A stretch of 64,000 nucleotides of DNA from Ligustrum vulgare (Eukaryota; Streptophyta; Magnoliopsida; Lamiales; Oleaceae): contig OY743174.1 of the NCBI GenBank assembly GCA_963555705.1, positions 56,380,234 to 56,444,233 on the forward strand. Reading direction: 5' to 3'. The position numbers were made by a program, and so were the translations under genes. The notes beneath the pieces are model-generated. The model searched no databases. It was not told where the DNA came from and saw only the letters and a program-made list of their open reading frames with translations. Each line of letters starts with the position of its first letter. The first letter of the stretch is position 1. This document shows positions 36,990-50,054 of this stretch, in pieces.

Positions 36990-38578
36990 TAGCTAATAAA
37001 GAGCCCAATACCTATGAGGAGGCTATGTGAAAATAGTAAATTTTGGGTTGGTGCCATGAAAGAGGAGATGGAATCGCTCCATAAGAATCAAACTTGGGTT
37101 TTAGTGGACAGACCAAAAGATAAATCTATTGTAGGCTGCAAATGAGTCTACAAGGTTAAGGAGGGAACCACTGAGAGTGAGCCTGTGAGATATAAGGCTA
37201 GGTTAGTAGCCAAGGGGTACACACAAAAGGAAGGGGTAGATTATAATGAGATTTTCTCACCCGTTGTTAAGTATACCACCATTAGAGTCATGCTTGCTTT
37301 TGTCGCGTATTATGACTGGAACTTGAACAAATTGATGTGAAAATTGCTTTTTTACATGGAGATCTTGAAGAAAATTTTTTTATGTTTCAACCCAAAGGTT
37401 TTGAAGATAAAGAAAAACCTGATCATGTGTGTTTCCTTAAAAAATCATTATATGGTTTAAAACAATCACCTAGACAGTGGTACAAGAAATTTGATTTTTA
37501 TGTGCTTTCTATTGGTTTCAAGAGAAGTGAGTTTGATCATTGTCTATACTATATGCACCACAACACTGATGAGTGTGTGTATTTGTTACTTTATGTGGAT
37601 GACATGTTATTGATTGGTTCTAACATGATCTTAGTAGACAAGGTTAAAAATGAGTTAAACAAAGAATTTGATATGAAGGACCTAGGCCATGCTAAACGTA
37701 TTTTGGGTATGGAAATTAAAAGAAATAGGTCTAATTCTTGTTTATTCCTGCATCAAACTCCCTATGTGCAAAAGGTGTTAAAGAAGTTTGGTATGATTAA
37801 TTGTAAGCCTGTTTCTATACCTCTTGGGAATCATTTTGTTTTAACGAAAGATCAATCACCTGCAAATGAGGAAGAAATAGCTTAAATGAGTAATATACCT
37901 TATTCTAATGTGATTGGTTCTGTAATGTATCTGATGGTTTGTACTCGGCCAGATTTGGCTTTTGCTGTTAGTTTTTTGAGCAGGTACATGTCTAATTCAG
38001 GCCCCACTCATTGGGAACCCTTGAAGTGGCTACTTAGATATCTTAATGATACTTACAATGTGGGTTTAATCTATAAGTGCAAATCTAATAATGTGAAATT
38101 GAAGGGTTTTACTGATGCTGATTATGGTGGAGATAGAGATAATAGGAAATTTACTTCCTCTTATGTGTTTACTTTGTGTGACTCATGTGTTAGTTGGAAG
38201 TCTCAGCTCCAACATATTGTTGCTCTCTCTACTACTGAGTCTGAATATATTGCTGTTACCGAGACCTTTAAAGAAGCTCTGTGTTTTAAAGGATTACTTA
38301 AGGAAATATGTACCTTAAATGAAAGTGTAACAGTATATTCCGATAGTCAATCAACTATTCATTTATGTAAGAACCCTGTTTTTCATGAACGTACTAAACA
38401 TATCGATGTTAGGTTACATTTTATTAGAAATATTGCTTCTCAAGATGAAATTAAACTTGAGAAAGTACATACAGATTATAACCCTGCAGATATGGGCACA
38501 AATGTGCTCACATTGGTAAAATTTAGAAATTGTCTATTGCTTCTAAATATCGGTACAGGTATGAAAAGTTCTGATTAG
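36990..38578 (+). pseudogene. Copia reverse transcriptase-RNase H remnant
   Basis: The reading starts weakly around 36990 (EPNTYEEA) and runs through the RT fingers ([19 protein letters not shown] near 37190-37245), KKSLYGLKQSPRQWY near 37440, the YVDDMLLIGSN catalytic box near 37600, and RNase H (TDADYGGD near 38110, STTESEYIAV near 38230) to about 38550. Breaks include frameshifts near 37030 and 37325, a TGA at 37143-37145 in a KWVYK-type context, and a TAA at 37883-37885. Gag, protease and integrase are absent, lost in the same deletion that placed the primer binding site next to RT. Confidence 0.9.
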
Positions 38579-38657
38579 TTTAGGACTTTACTCTTGCATC
38601 TACTAAACATGTATTGTTTTGTCTTTTGCAGGTTTGTTCGGTACCAAGGTGGAGGTT

Positions 38658-39446
38658 TGTTGGGATTTTTGGTCCCAAACAAACCCCGGGGGTGATGATG
38701 AAACATCGAGTTGGTTTTTTAGCTTTGTAGGCCTTCGGCCCATGATCGAAGAATTATTTGCCTCAACTAACCATAATATGCGAAACCCACGAGAATGACA
38801 GGTTAGAGACTTTATCATTTTACCTTGAGGTGTTAATTGGGTCGTTGGCCCTATTGCTCGGTAGGTGGATCCGATTGGTGGCCCTGGTTTAATTAGGCCA
38901 TCGACCCATTCTTCTAATTAAACCTAAACCTACCCTATATCTACCCTACGCTCCTCACTCTCTCGGTTAAGACACAACTCACACACTCTCTAAAGCTGCT
39001 CTCTCTCGCTTTCTTCGTGACTGACAGTGTTTGGCTCTCTCTATGAGAATTTGTACCTTGCGACCTTGCTCCACGTTTCTTGGCCTCCGGTTTGCTGCCT
39101 CCTTTGTGATTGGCTGCTCCTTCCTTTGCCTTCTCCGTGCGCGGCTTGTTTGCACCGTGTTTTGGTGCGTCCGGCTTAGGCCTTTGCTGGTGCGATTTCT
39201 TGGTGAAAATTCGTGGGTTACGGGTTGCCTCGGAGTGTGCTCTTCACTGCTTCGTGTGGTGTTTCCGATTGTGGTTATTGGGGCAATTTCTGAGTCCTCG
39301 ATTTGAATTACACGATTATGGCATTATCAAGTTTTAGGGAGTTTCTCTTATTCTTGATTCTTGTCAATATTATCATTCCAATTACTTGTCATAGATTGAA
39401 AATAATCTTGTTATTTTGTATTTGTGCAAGGTTGTTTTTCTCTACA
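38658..39446 (+). repeat. 3' LTR of the second Copia element
   Basis: 789 bp and collinear with 36018-36805. It keeps the canonical TG...CA ends. Confidence 0.9.
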
Positions 39447-40755
39447 CAAACTACTTTCAATATTTATCATATTGAAATTATTGTATTTATCTGATGCCTT
39501 GGACTTGGGGCAAAATCTCTCAAGATTTGAAAAAATATATATATTTATTTATGAGAGGAGCAGCTTGTTAGAAGGTAGGCAATAAAACTGGGAAAAGAAC
39601 TCTAGGAACCAGCTTTAGGCATCACGTCCCCATTAAGCAGAGCACTATATTATAATTTGTGACTAATATTTAATATTTAATACAATAAATTGTGATGTTA
39701 TAAAATTAGCAGGGTAACTAAATAATTAAAATAATGCCCCTTTATTCCCTAAGGGATTTTTTTGTTAGTTAAAAAAGAATGGTTTTCTTGTTCGACTGTA
39801 CAAAATAGCTTGTAGTACGTTTCGGATGCAAAAGTACAAACCAAATATATTTGTACTACTAGCAATTCTATGTGTACTTCCATGTGTTCCTTTACTATTC
39901 ATATAAAGTAGTTCACCTACCTTAGGAGTCATTAAAAGGGAGTTTCAATGAGGTTTTATTAGCATCCCTTTCGGTAGGCATTTGTCGTTAAACAAGATTT
40001 TCATGTCAAATTTTTAAATTCTTGCCGTTTCGTAAGTTCTTCGAATCAAGATCACGATAACTCGCCAATAAAAAAAACCAGAGTCAAAATCGTGATCACA
40101 CATTGTCAAGGTAATGAATAGGAGAGTAGGGAGACGGGGACGAGGCAGAGCGTGAAATGGACCATTCTACATCACATTTGGGTGTTGATGCCCTTTCCAT
40201 GCACTGCCTCTTCCCTGGCTCCTCTCTCTCTCTCTCTTTCTCACATTCATAATATTGATAGTTTGAGATTTTTTCTCATCTCTTAAGTGTATTTTTGTAT
40301 ATGGATGGGCTTATCTTTTACTTTGTTAGTCAAGATTTATGATAGATTGTGGTTCACATGGATGGAAAAGTCACATTAGCCCTCATAATTTTATGCTTCA
40401 AAATGTAGTAATTTAACTAATATTCAATGATTGACAGAAATTATAATCATTAAATAGTTGTGTTTGGTAAAATTTGTTTATAAATTTTGTTTATAAACGA
40501 TTACGTGACAATACTTTATTGGACAATTTTTGAAAAAGTCAACAATTTAAATTAATAAGAAATTTTCGCCCATTATTTTTTACTTTTAAAAAAAAATCAA
40601 CCAACGAAATATTGACACGTCACTATTTATAAACTATATTTATTATTAGTAATTACATTGAAAAGATAATACATAACCTATATGGAACAACATAAAGTGA
40701 AGAGTTATGCTAAGTATTTTACTATTTACTATTTAGATGATATATGTAGAGGCAA
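39447..40755. other. Intergenic, 3' flank of the FRO gene, with a MITE-like inverted repeat
   Basis: No gene is seen. A CT-rich run lies near 40220-40240. At about 40490-40635 the word TTTATAAACGATTACGTGAC is mirrored by ACACGTCACTATTTATAAA, an imperfect inverted repeat of a small MITE. The 3' untranslated region of the minus-strand FRO gene should be next to 40755. Confidence 0.5.
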
Positions 40756-43700
40756 CTACAGGTCAAAACTGTGGCTGTTGAAATGGAATACTGATTTATT
40801 GTTTTTTCTATTGAGATTCTGTGTCCTGCACTCTTTAGCAACACTAGTCTGAAGCGTTGGAGGGCCACAAACAATTACACCAATGTCGACATTTCCCCAA
40901 CGCTCTGCCATCGACCCGAAAATTTCTGCAGCATAGAGTGGAGTAGAATCAATCAAAATTGCATTCACAAGTTGAACATGATTGGACATGGATGGCGCGA
41001 GACGAGACCTACGGTCTCATTTGGCAGTCTCATGGTTATCCCCACCATTAAAAAATGAACACATTACTGCATTTATTCTTTCTTAGTGATGAAGACAGTC
41101 TATGAGACAGCAAATGGAACAGCAGATCTTAACTTGAGAGGGTGCATTTACCATCACGAAAAGAGAACACAAGCAAGACAGATTAGGAACATACCGCTGA
41201 AGTCGGGTCTTTGACCATACCGAATAATGTTGAGATAGTGTTCCTGCCCAGTATTCTTATGTATCTGTGTCTCTTCTGGAGGCACAATTGTAGAATTCTC
41301 ACATTCCTCCTTGTAAGAAGTTTTCCTTTCCCACATGTGCCATAAACCAATTACAAGACCTCCAAAAAGGACAATGCTAATGGTCATGCATGCTATGAAT
41401 AAAAGTCCTTTATACCACCAGTAGTATATGTTGTAAGGATTTATGTATAAGATATTTAACAAATAGACAGTAATCACCAAACCGAGCGTAGACACTATAA
41501 CGTATAACCCCGACCATATAATGTGTCCAGTACCAACCAACACAGACATTCCACATTTCTTGGAGGCGGGGAAGTTGGAAGAATTAACAGGTCCTAAAAC
41601 ATGACCCTCTTCCTGCAATTAATGTGTCGAATCAATCCATTGATACACGAAGATACAGTAATGTTGGAACAAAAAGATGTGTGCCATTACCAGTGAGGGT
41701 TCTGTTTGTCGAGTAACGTAGGTTTGAATCTCAAGGTTCAATACATCAGGGAAAAATGGACACATAGACTTCATATCGACTGTCTGAAGAAGTGGAAGCT
41801 CTTTCGATGTTTTTACGGCCCATACTATCAACACATTTCTTGGCAGACAAGGCTTGCTATCGTTAATACGGTGGAGAATATCACTCAGAATAGCAAGGAA
41901 AGGTGAAATTCCTATGCCCCCTGCAACTAAAATCAGGTGTTCGTACCTAAGAAAAAGTATGGATGATCAATTAATTAGTAAATCTACAATAAACAGTGGA
42001 AGAATATTTGTGTCAAGTAACTAATAATGCATAAAAGTTTGCTAAAACTTTTAGGAGTGCTTTAAAGTATGAAATAGTCAACCTTTTTTTTTTATCAGTG
42101 ACTAATAATGCACAATAAATTGCTAAAGGTTTTTCTTATCTTTTCTTGTTTAAACTTCGACAGTAAACATTGCGTGTGCTCGATATACAAAATTAAAGTA
42201 CATACGTCAAGTGGTATGGTGATTCGTGACCATAAGGCCCCTCTATGGAAGCTGTTATTTTGGAGTGAGGCTGCAGGAGTGGCTTTGTTTCAAGTTGTTC
42301 ATCAGAAATACTAGAGATTAGTTCCTCCAGTTTTGCTGTCCAGCCTCCAAGAACCTTTATCAGGATAGCAAGATGATGTTTACCATCAAGAGGACTAGAG
42401 GAGACACTAAAGGGATGCCACTGAAGCCAAGATAATTCACGAACTTGAAGAAAAATCCAACCAAGAGCATTGTAGTTTAAATCTACATTGCGAAAAGAGA
42501 TCGATGATATATGTTGCAATGGCACATAAAGATTTAAAATCAGCTAGTTTCTAAAGGACTCTTACTTTCTGGTTTTGAAATACTCAACTCCACAGTTCCA
42601 CATGGAAAGCATCTTGCTGAAAGTACGTTAACTGTCTTTCTTGACTGCCAGAATCTAAGAAAACGATCGAGCATGAAGAGAAATATTCCCCCAGCAGCAA
42701 AACAGAAAATGAAATCACCAACGTGCAAAGCCAAGAAGACGACAAAAACTACATATAATTGGTGGGTGTAGAAGAACAACTCAAAGTTTATCCTCCTTAA
42801 TCCAGGAAGTGATGTTATCCACATCATTAGACCAGCTAAAAGGCTGATGACTCCAGGAAAATTGGCAATCCCAACATTTCTCCAGCCCCTTAGCTGCATG
42901 AAAATTATGAAAATTAAAAAAAGGAACTGCTAGCACTTAGCACAATTTCACATCTATTGTCCTACACCATTTTAGAAATGCGAGATATACAATGACATCG
43001 GCAAAGGGGAAGACTTTCTACAGTAAAGAATTAGCCAGTAGTATGCTCCTATTTATTCAATGTAATCTTCAGCCTTCTGTGGATGACCAATAGCCAACTA
43101 TTTGTTTATATATAAATACAATTCATGAGTTTAATCGGATATATGATTGTTTCAAATTATTTAGGACATGTGATGAATGGTGTTTTATTGTTGTACGAGC
43201 ACATTGCAACAAAAATCCCTTCAAAACGACAGTCTCATCATGAGCAATGCAGTAAAGTCAATGTCTTACAGGCAACAGCAAATAGATAACATGAGAATTC
43301 ATGAGCATACTTGTATCACAATATACATCTCTAGGTAAAATATCACGATTTATTTAAATTCCCGTTTAGTATATAGAATGAGATTTCACCTCTTGGATGA
43401 GACGTCCCTCCATTGCCCATCCAATCACATAGAACAGACCATGAAGAGTAAACAGCAACATTGTTAGATGTCCTAACCAGACATGATATCTGGTTGCATG
43501 CTCAAAAGGAATATCTATGAGGCGGAGAAGAACTGATCCCCTTGCAATAGGCAGAAACAAAAAGGCCAAGCAAAATAATCCAATCAACCCCAACCTGAGG
43601 CCTGTGAGCTCCAGCATCAAAGCACTGAAATATTTCAAGTTTTCGTGGTGGTCAAAAGGACATATCTAAGATATTTCAAATTGATTTACTTCTATATGCG

Positions 43701-45615
43701 GTCGCCTAAAAAATGGAACAGACAATGAAAAATTCAGTATCCGAGCTTATAAAATTTCATGGTTATATAATCAAGTCTAGGTCCTAAAGCACGTTTAATC
43801 TTTCAACATTGGTTACTAAAGGTTTAAGAAACATTTCATTCTGTTAGGTAGTCTGCAGGTTGAGCAAGTGGAGCACATAAGCTGAGTGGAATGATCATTA
43901 GCAAATGCATAAGAATACAGTTAAGTAACGTACTTATCACTAATAATGTTGTATACAGGTGGGATTTAATGAGAATTCATCAAAAATAATGTATTTCAAC
44001 AGATACAGTTGTCCACACTTTGATGTTTCAAAAATTATCCCAAAAGATGCAATATCCACCATGCAAGTGAGCTGATCACTGGGACTAGTTACTATAAAAC
44101 AGGACGAGACTGTTGCAAGTGGAAAAAAACTTGCTCAAACTCCCAAATAGTTTCTCCGAGGAACAAAAATTGTTAACAAAACCAAATATCAGGTTAGATA
44201 TCACATCATATAATATCTGCTTAGATCAAAGTAATTTGAGCGATCTCTCTCTGTCATGAATGTCAGAAATCATGCCATATCTTTTATCTCCTTCAGTTCA
44301 AAAATAAAAGGCTTACAACACTTTCTGACTGCTAATAGGAAAACGTGTTAATGGAGAAAGCATTGGTTCAGAAAAAAATTGACGAAGCACAGTCCAGAGA
44401 AGACTCTAGCTGAGAACGGGAATTGGACAACATAAAGGTAATCCACTAAGAAATTCTCTAGAGCATCTCGTGGAACCAAAGCAATGGTCTAACACACTTT
44501 CATTGTGAAACTACTGAATGCCGTTTTAATCTTTTTCCCAAAATCCATCTCTCATCATGTATTTGTTAAAAGGATAAAATTCTCACACCGAATAAAGATG
44601 AAAATATTAACTAATTTATAAAGGTCTGAGCTACTCCTCTTTAAAATGTTGACATTTTAAGATGGAACCTCAAGTATTATTAGTGGGACTTATTATTGCA
44701 GGTTGAGGTGGTTCTAGAATAACGAAGCTAAATTGAGTTCACTCATAGCAGCTAAAACCAACAGAATTTTTGCAATAAACATCAATCTCTAAATCTCAAA
44801 GATGCAGTGTTTTTAAAAAAGGAAATATGTTGATCGTGATTATAGAAGTAAAACGTACTATTGACAAGAGAAGAAAAAAGAAACTATAGAAAAGGCAGGC
44901 TAATACCTTTTTTCTTTAGAAGGCAGATAATGAGACCAGGAAGATACAATATTCCAGTTCTTGATGGATTCAACAGAAACTGCCCAGATGATGTATGCAG
45001 TAAAGAGTATGATTCCAATTAACTCTGCGGCTGTAACAACACCAAATGGTCCATCAACGATAACAGGGAATGTCCACAATCGGAAACGTGGATATATTGA
45101 AGTTTTCGTCCTGTCAAAAAATTTCAGACTGTGAGTTATGTAAAGACCTAATAAGCATGTATGTGCTAAGAATATGATGGCAATAGTGAAAATGACCAAG
45201 GATGTTATAACAAATTACTTACTCGTGAATTTCCTCTTTCCCAGGGATGATGAGATAAACAGTGGCCAAAAATGCAATGAGGAGGATAGGGCCACTGAAA
45301 AGCAGAAATATGCTTCCTGCAGCAATAGGGTATTTTGAGAAATACGTATCCTGCAACAGTTAGCAAAGTGGATGAACTTGGAGTTTCCAGCTAACCTGTT
45401 TCGCCGAATAGAGTTCCATTGGTAGCTCGACTCCACTTGCGATACAAATCAGTACCATAATTGGATGGATACATAAAGATAAAAGCAGCCCATGCAATGA
45501 AAATTACCCACATTGCCACTCCGAGAACCCATTTTGTTAATGAAATCCACAAAGATTTCTCGATGGCACCCTCCTTTTTCAAAATAAGTGGTTCATAGCC
45601 TGAATTCTCATCCAT
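40756..45615 (-). CDS. FRO7: Ferric reduction oxidase, FRO6/FRO7 type (9 exons, 733 aa)
   Basis: Membrane flavocytochrome that passes electrons from NADPH through FAD and two haems to Fe(III) chelates; FRO7 acts at the chloroplast, FRO6 at the cell surface. Exons (minus): 45615-45396, 45316-45223, 45110-44907, 43624-43390, 42893-42566, 42482-42206, 41946-41691, 41612-41195, 40925-40756. All junctions fit GT-AG and the 2202 nt stay open. First membrane span about 27-48. Haem ligands: H220/H234 (spacing 13) and H295/H308 (spacing 12). FAD motif HPFS 383-386, NADPH motifs GGIGISP 462-468 and CGPP 697-700. Two further spans lie between, in the exon at 41612-41195. The C-terminus [10 protein letters not shown] is that of the FRO6/FRO7 branch. 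No clear transit peptide, so the compartment is unsettled. Confidence 0.93.
44564..44682 (+). mobile_element. Solo LTR of the TRIM family in a FRO intron
   Basis: The sequence starts TGTTAAAAGGATAAAATTCT and continues with CGAATAAAGATGAA, GAGCTACTCCTCTT and GACATTTTAAGATG, matching the TRIM LTRs at 35317 and 35551 over their whole length. No second LTR or primer binding site follows. It lies in the intron between exons 45110-44907 and 43624-43390. Boundaries are approximate and no target duplication was confirmed. Confidence 0.75.
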
Positions 45616-48600
45616 TAGGCCGAAATAAGTAACCCACAGTATTTCAGTAATAAAGAGTGCAAGTGTTTAACTTCTAAGTGTAGTTTAGATTCCATAACAA
45701 GCCATGAATATATAAACATACAAGGGTTCAGAAAAACTCAATCAATCAACATTGATCAGGTACATTCAGATTAAGTCCCTGTTTGGCAAGTTTCTTTTTC
45801 ACAATTTCCCAAATCAATTTTTAACCATGCACATTTTTTCAAACCATGCATTTTACCTTAAAAACCACACAACTTTTGTTTTTAAACAAAACAAAGCAGC
45901 CATACACAGTTCAAAAATTTGGAGAAATTTAAGCCACATAAAAGGTGAGAAATATCTCAACCATTATCATTATGATTAGTAATATGTTTCCAAAGTGATA
46001 TGACTTCTCAATGCTCATGACCAACAATTCGACCTTTGGTGTTACACAACTCACATATCTATAGTATAAGGGTGCGTTTGGTTTGTTGTTTTCAAGCTAT
46101 TTTCAGTTATTAGTACTTCAAATTGGGGCGCACTAAAAAGTAGAAAATCGAATACTAAATCATTTTACCACTTTTCATATACACAAGTATAATATGCTCG
46201 TCTTGCATTAATCACTACCTAAAATATAATGTTGCGTTTGGTTTGTTATTTTCAAGCTATTTTCACTACCAGTTTTGCAAAGAACTAAAAATGTGTTTGG
46301 TCTGGTATTTTGAAAATGCATTTTCGTAAACAATGTTAAACTTACAACTTAAAACTCAAAAATGTATTTTTGACGTTTTTATCTCGGTGTAATTCTAAAA
46401 AGATTCGAGAAATAGAAAACAAGTTTAAATAAAATTAAAAAAAATATATATATTAAACTCTAACAATAAAGATTTTGAAATTTTAAAAAATGAATTCTAA
46501 AAAATTGATAAATTTAAAAAAATAAATAAAGAAATTTGAAACAAAAAAATTCTAAAATTCTAAAAACTAAAGTTCTAAATAAAATTCTTTAAAATATATT
46601 TATAAAAATTATAAAAAATAAAAATAAAAAGAGTTCAAGTTTTTATCATTATTTAAATAAAAATTCTTTAAAAAAATTAAATGAACACGAATAAAATATT
46701 CACAGTCATTAAATGAACACGAATAAAATATTCACAGTCCGCATCATTAATTTGTATTTGTATTTTGATTTTCTTTTTTTTTTAAACATAATTTATTATT
46801 ACTTTATTTTATTTTGTGGCGAAATTTTTTTTGTAAAATTCACCAACTTTAAAATGTATAACTGATTATTAACATGAAATTTTCCTATGTTCACTGGATT
46901 TAAATTTCATATTTTTTTTAATTTTCAAATTTTCTAGTTTTCTAATTTTTTCAAAATGACAAACGGACGCTTTTTTTAACAATCTTCAAACAGAATTGAA
47001 ACCGAAAATTAAAAATGGACTCAAAACCGAAAACTGAAAATTGAAACACAAAACCGAAAACTGAAAATTGAAACACAAACCAAACGGAAATGTTTCATCA
47101 AATGCGCGATAATTTGCCTTCAAAAAGGGAAAAATGGATGTTTCATAAAGGTTCAACAAAGAAACCCAGAATGGTCCATTTCATCATAGTTTTAGATGAC
47201 AGAAAATAAGGGCGCTGAGGTCTGAGGAGTTCTTTTTCCTTTTTTTTTTTTTTTTTCTTTTAATTATTATTATTAATTTTTATTTATTTGATAAAAACAA
47301 GGGAATCTTAAATCTAAAATTTAAGAAAACGATGCCACACACACATTTATGAGCAAAAGACTATCGAAAGTTGTCAGTACATCACTAATCAATCAACGAG
47401 AATAAAATCGAAAATTACCTCAAAAATTCATGTGTACCTCAATCACTCAGCATGGTGTGCGTCGCCATCATTGGATGGAGAAAGCTGGGTCAGGGTGCAA
47501 GACATTCACAAAAAATGCGATTTAAATTATTTTCTTATAAATGTTTACTCGTGGAAAAATTTCACAGGCGATCACTGAATTTCAACCTTACTTGCAATCA
47601 GATTATTGAACTTTTAAACTATTACATATACAACATTATACTTTAATTTGTGAGCAGAGTTTGGTTACTCCCATTAATCTTTGTTCAACCATAAGACAAG
47701 TTGTGGTGTGACATTTAAAAAGTGATTAATCGACGAAGAGTTATGCTGGGGTGGGAAATCCTATCCTAAATGTAAATCGTGAAATGTGTCTCAGTGAATA
47801 AGGGTTGAGAGCTTCTTATTTAATTACGCTTACAAGGAACATAATCTATATCAAAAACATTCTTGTTCGTAAATTTCCTAAGTTAATTTATTTTTGATTT
47901 TTGTATTTATATGTATATTATGAATAAATCGATCTAAAAATTTTGAAATTTGGTTAAGAAATTAAAAATCAATTTTCATTTCCAATAGTTCATTAACACT
48001 CATCCTTGGAGTATCAATTCAATACGAGAAGTGATTGTAGAAGTGGGCTACAAGAAGGTGTAAAATTGAATGTAAATCTCCATCCAAATATACACTTTTT
48101 GTCGAAAAGTTTATTTACATCATTTTACACCCCTCATTGAAGATCATTCCGACAAATGAGGAGATTCAAATCACTAATTAGAGCTAATATACATCATGAT
48201 TAGGGATGTTCTAACAAATGTTGTTTTCCATCAACAAAATAGGTTTAATCATTGGCCATTGAACTTTAATCTTACGTGGAATTAGGTCACTAAACTTTTA
48301 ATTTAGGACAATTACACTACTGTACTTTAATTTCAAGATTCTAAAAAAGCATTTATAATTTTTAATTATTTTAAGACCATTAAAAAAATAAAGTAATGTA
48401 AATAAACAACTAATATCCCAAGTACTATAATTGCTTAATAATTTCGATAACTAAAAAATTTCAAGTTTTATAAAAATTGATTATTTAAAAAAATTCAACT
48501 AGACACTTCCTACTTAATGGTACATGAGTTGATAATAATTAAAATAATTAATATATAGATATCAAAAAATAAAATGTCATGCTCAAAATTAATTATACAT

Positions 48601-48767
48601 AGAAAAAAATCACTTACAAAGCTTGATTGCAATTATTTTTTCATTATGCCAACTTTTGATAAATTGGGACCAAAAAAAAAATTATGTGTACAATAGTTGT
48701 ATGGTTTCAACATAATAAATATTAATTGAAAACTTTAAAATTGTCCAGTTTTTGAAACCTTGAAAAT
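45616..48767. other. 5' flank of FRO and AT-rich intergenic sequence
   Basis: The first few hundred bases should hold the FRO promoter; no clear elements were recognised. A GCGTTTGGTTTGTT, TTTCAAGCTATTTTCA segment occurs twice in direct orientation (46074-46110 and 46231-46267). A mirrored CAAACCAAACG lies at about 47080, so 46070-47095 is probably a nested pair of MITE-like elements. 47100-48767 is AT-rich with no gene. Confidence 0.45.
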
Positions 48768-48775
48768 TGTTTAGT

Positions 48776-49658
48776 TAGGGGTGGGCGTCGGGTGGTTCGG
48801 TTCGGGTATCTCAAGAACCGGAACCGAACCATACTTTTTCGGTTCTTGTAAAATGGAACCATTCGGTTCCATTGAATCGTAAGAACAAAACCAGAACCAA
48901 ACCATTCGATTTTGGTTCGATTTCGGTTCTAATTCGGTTTCACAATAATAATTATTTTTCAGGAGCCTTATCAAGGAACTTCAAGTCTCGGGAAGTGAGC
49001 CAATAACCTGAAATAAACTTCTATCTAATATACCAAAATCAAAGATTTTGAAAATCCTTTCATCCCGAAGAAAGTATATTATTCTCCATGAAACAAAAAA
49101 TATTCATAAACAAAAATAGGAAACAAATGACCTACAAAGTTTTTCGAGCATGACAATATAGTAAACTTGTGGGATGAATCATGAGTTTAAATGCATTATT
49201 ATTAATTGTTTTATATTTGTATTTAAATATTTAATTAACTCCATTGTTGTCATTTACAACATCGTTTATTAATAAGTTAGTTTCATTCGATTTTCATTTA
49301 CTAAGAACTTCAGTCCAACTGTAAAGTTAAAGGTCACAAAAAGGTAGAGACATAAAAAATTTCATAAAAAGAAATTAATCATTTTCACTTTACCTAAAAA
49401 ATTACAATTTCTTTTGATTTCTAGTTTTAGAACAACAAATTAAGACCATATAAAAAAAAAAAAAAAACAAGGATCAAAGACTGGTTCTAACTTCGGTTTT
49501 TTGGTTCTAAAAGCGGAACCGGAACCGAACCGAAAATCAATCGGTTCTCGGTTCCAAAACCGATTTCGTATTTTATTTTTTTAAAACCATACGGTTTTGA
49601 TTTTTTCGGTTCGGTTCCGGTTCGGTCATATCGATTCCGGTTTTTTTGCCCACCCCTA
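48776..49658. mobile_element. Non-autonomous hAT element (883 bp)
   Basis: The ends TAGGGGTGGGC and GCCCACCCCTA are perfect inverted repeats flanked by an exact 8-bp duplication TGTTTAGT (48768-48775 and 49659-49666). Subterminal GGTTCGGTTC/GAACCGAACC words cluster at both ends in opposite orientation (to about 48950, and from about 49480), as expected of transposase-binding repeats. The interior is AT-rich and has no transposase. Confidence 0.92.
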
Positions 49659-49994
49659 TGTTTAGTTGTAGAAATTATTAAACAATTATTCTAATTCTAT
49701 TACCATTTTTGTTTGATGTTGTTTAAAAAGTGTTTGTTTGAAATGAATAGTGATTTTTAGGAGAATATGAGGTTAAAAAGTTGGAATTTTTTTTATGTGT
49801 AATATTATTTTATTAATAAATGTGTAGTTAAAAAAAGAGAGAAAAATGTATTAAAAATTTAAAGAGTCAGACAGAGGTAATGGTTAGATATGCATTATTT
49901 ATTTATTAACAATCTTAAAATAGTTAAAATATTATTAAAATTAACAAAAAAAAAATTTCTTTTTTGATAATCTTGGAGTTTAATTAGTGATGTG

Positions 49995-50054
49995 ATTGCC
50001 GCGAATTGAAAGTTATAGTGAATGATTGCCGCGAATTGAAAGTTATAGTGAATG
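49995..50054. repeat. 30-bp tandem duplication
   Basis: ATTGCCGCGAATTGAAAGTT and its following ten bases are repeated exactly in tandem, with a partial third start. Confidence 0.95.

Larger units (their letters stand above)
36018..39446 (+). mobile_element. Copia element with both LTRs and a deleted interior
   Basis: The LTRs (36018-36805 and 38658-39446) begin TGTTGGGATTTTTGGTCCC. A primer binding site TGGTATCAGAGC lies at 36809-36820 and a purine-rich tract GGTGGAGG before the right LTR. The interior is only about 1.85 kb and keeps the RT/RNase H half of pol. The flanking pentamers CATAC and CAAAC differ by one base. Counting by eye, the LTRs differ at about 50 of 788 positions, mostly transitions, so the insertion is old. 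Confidence 0.92.
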
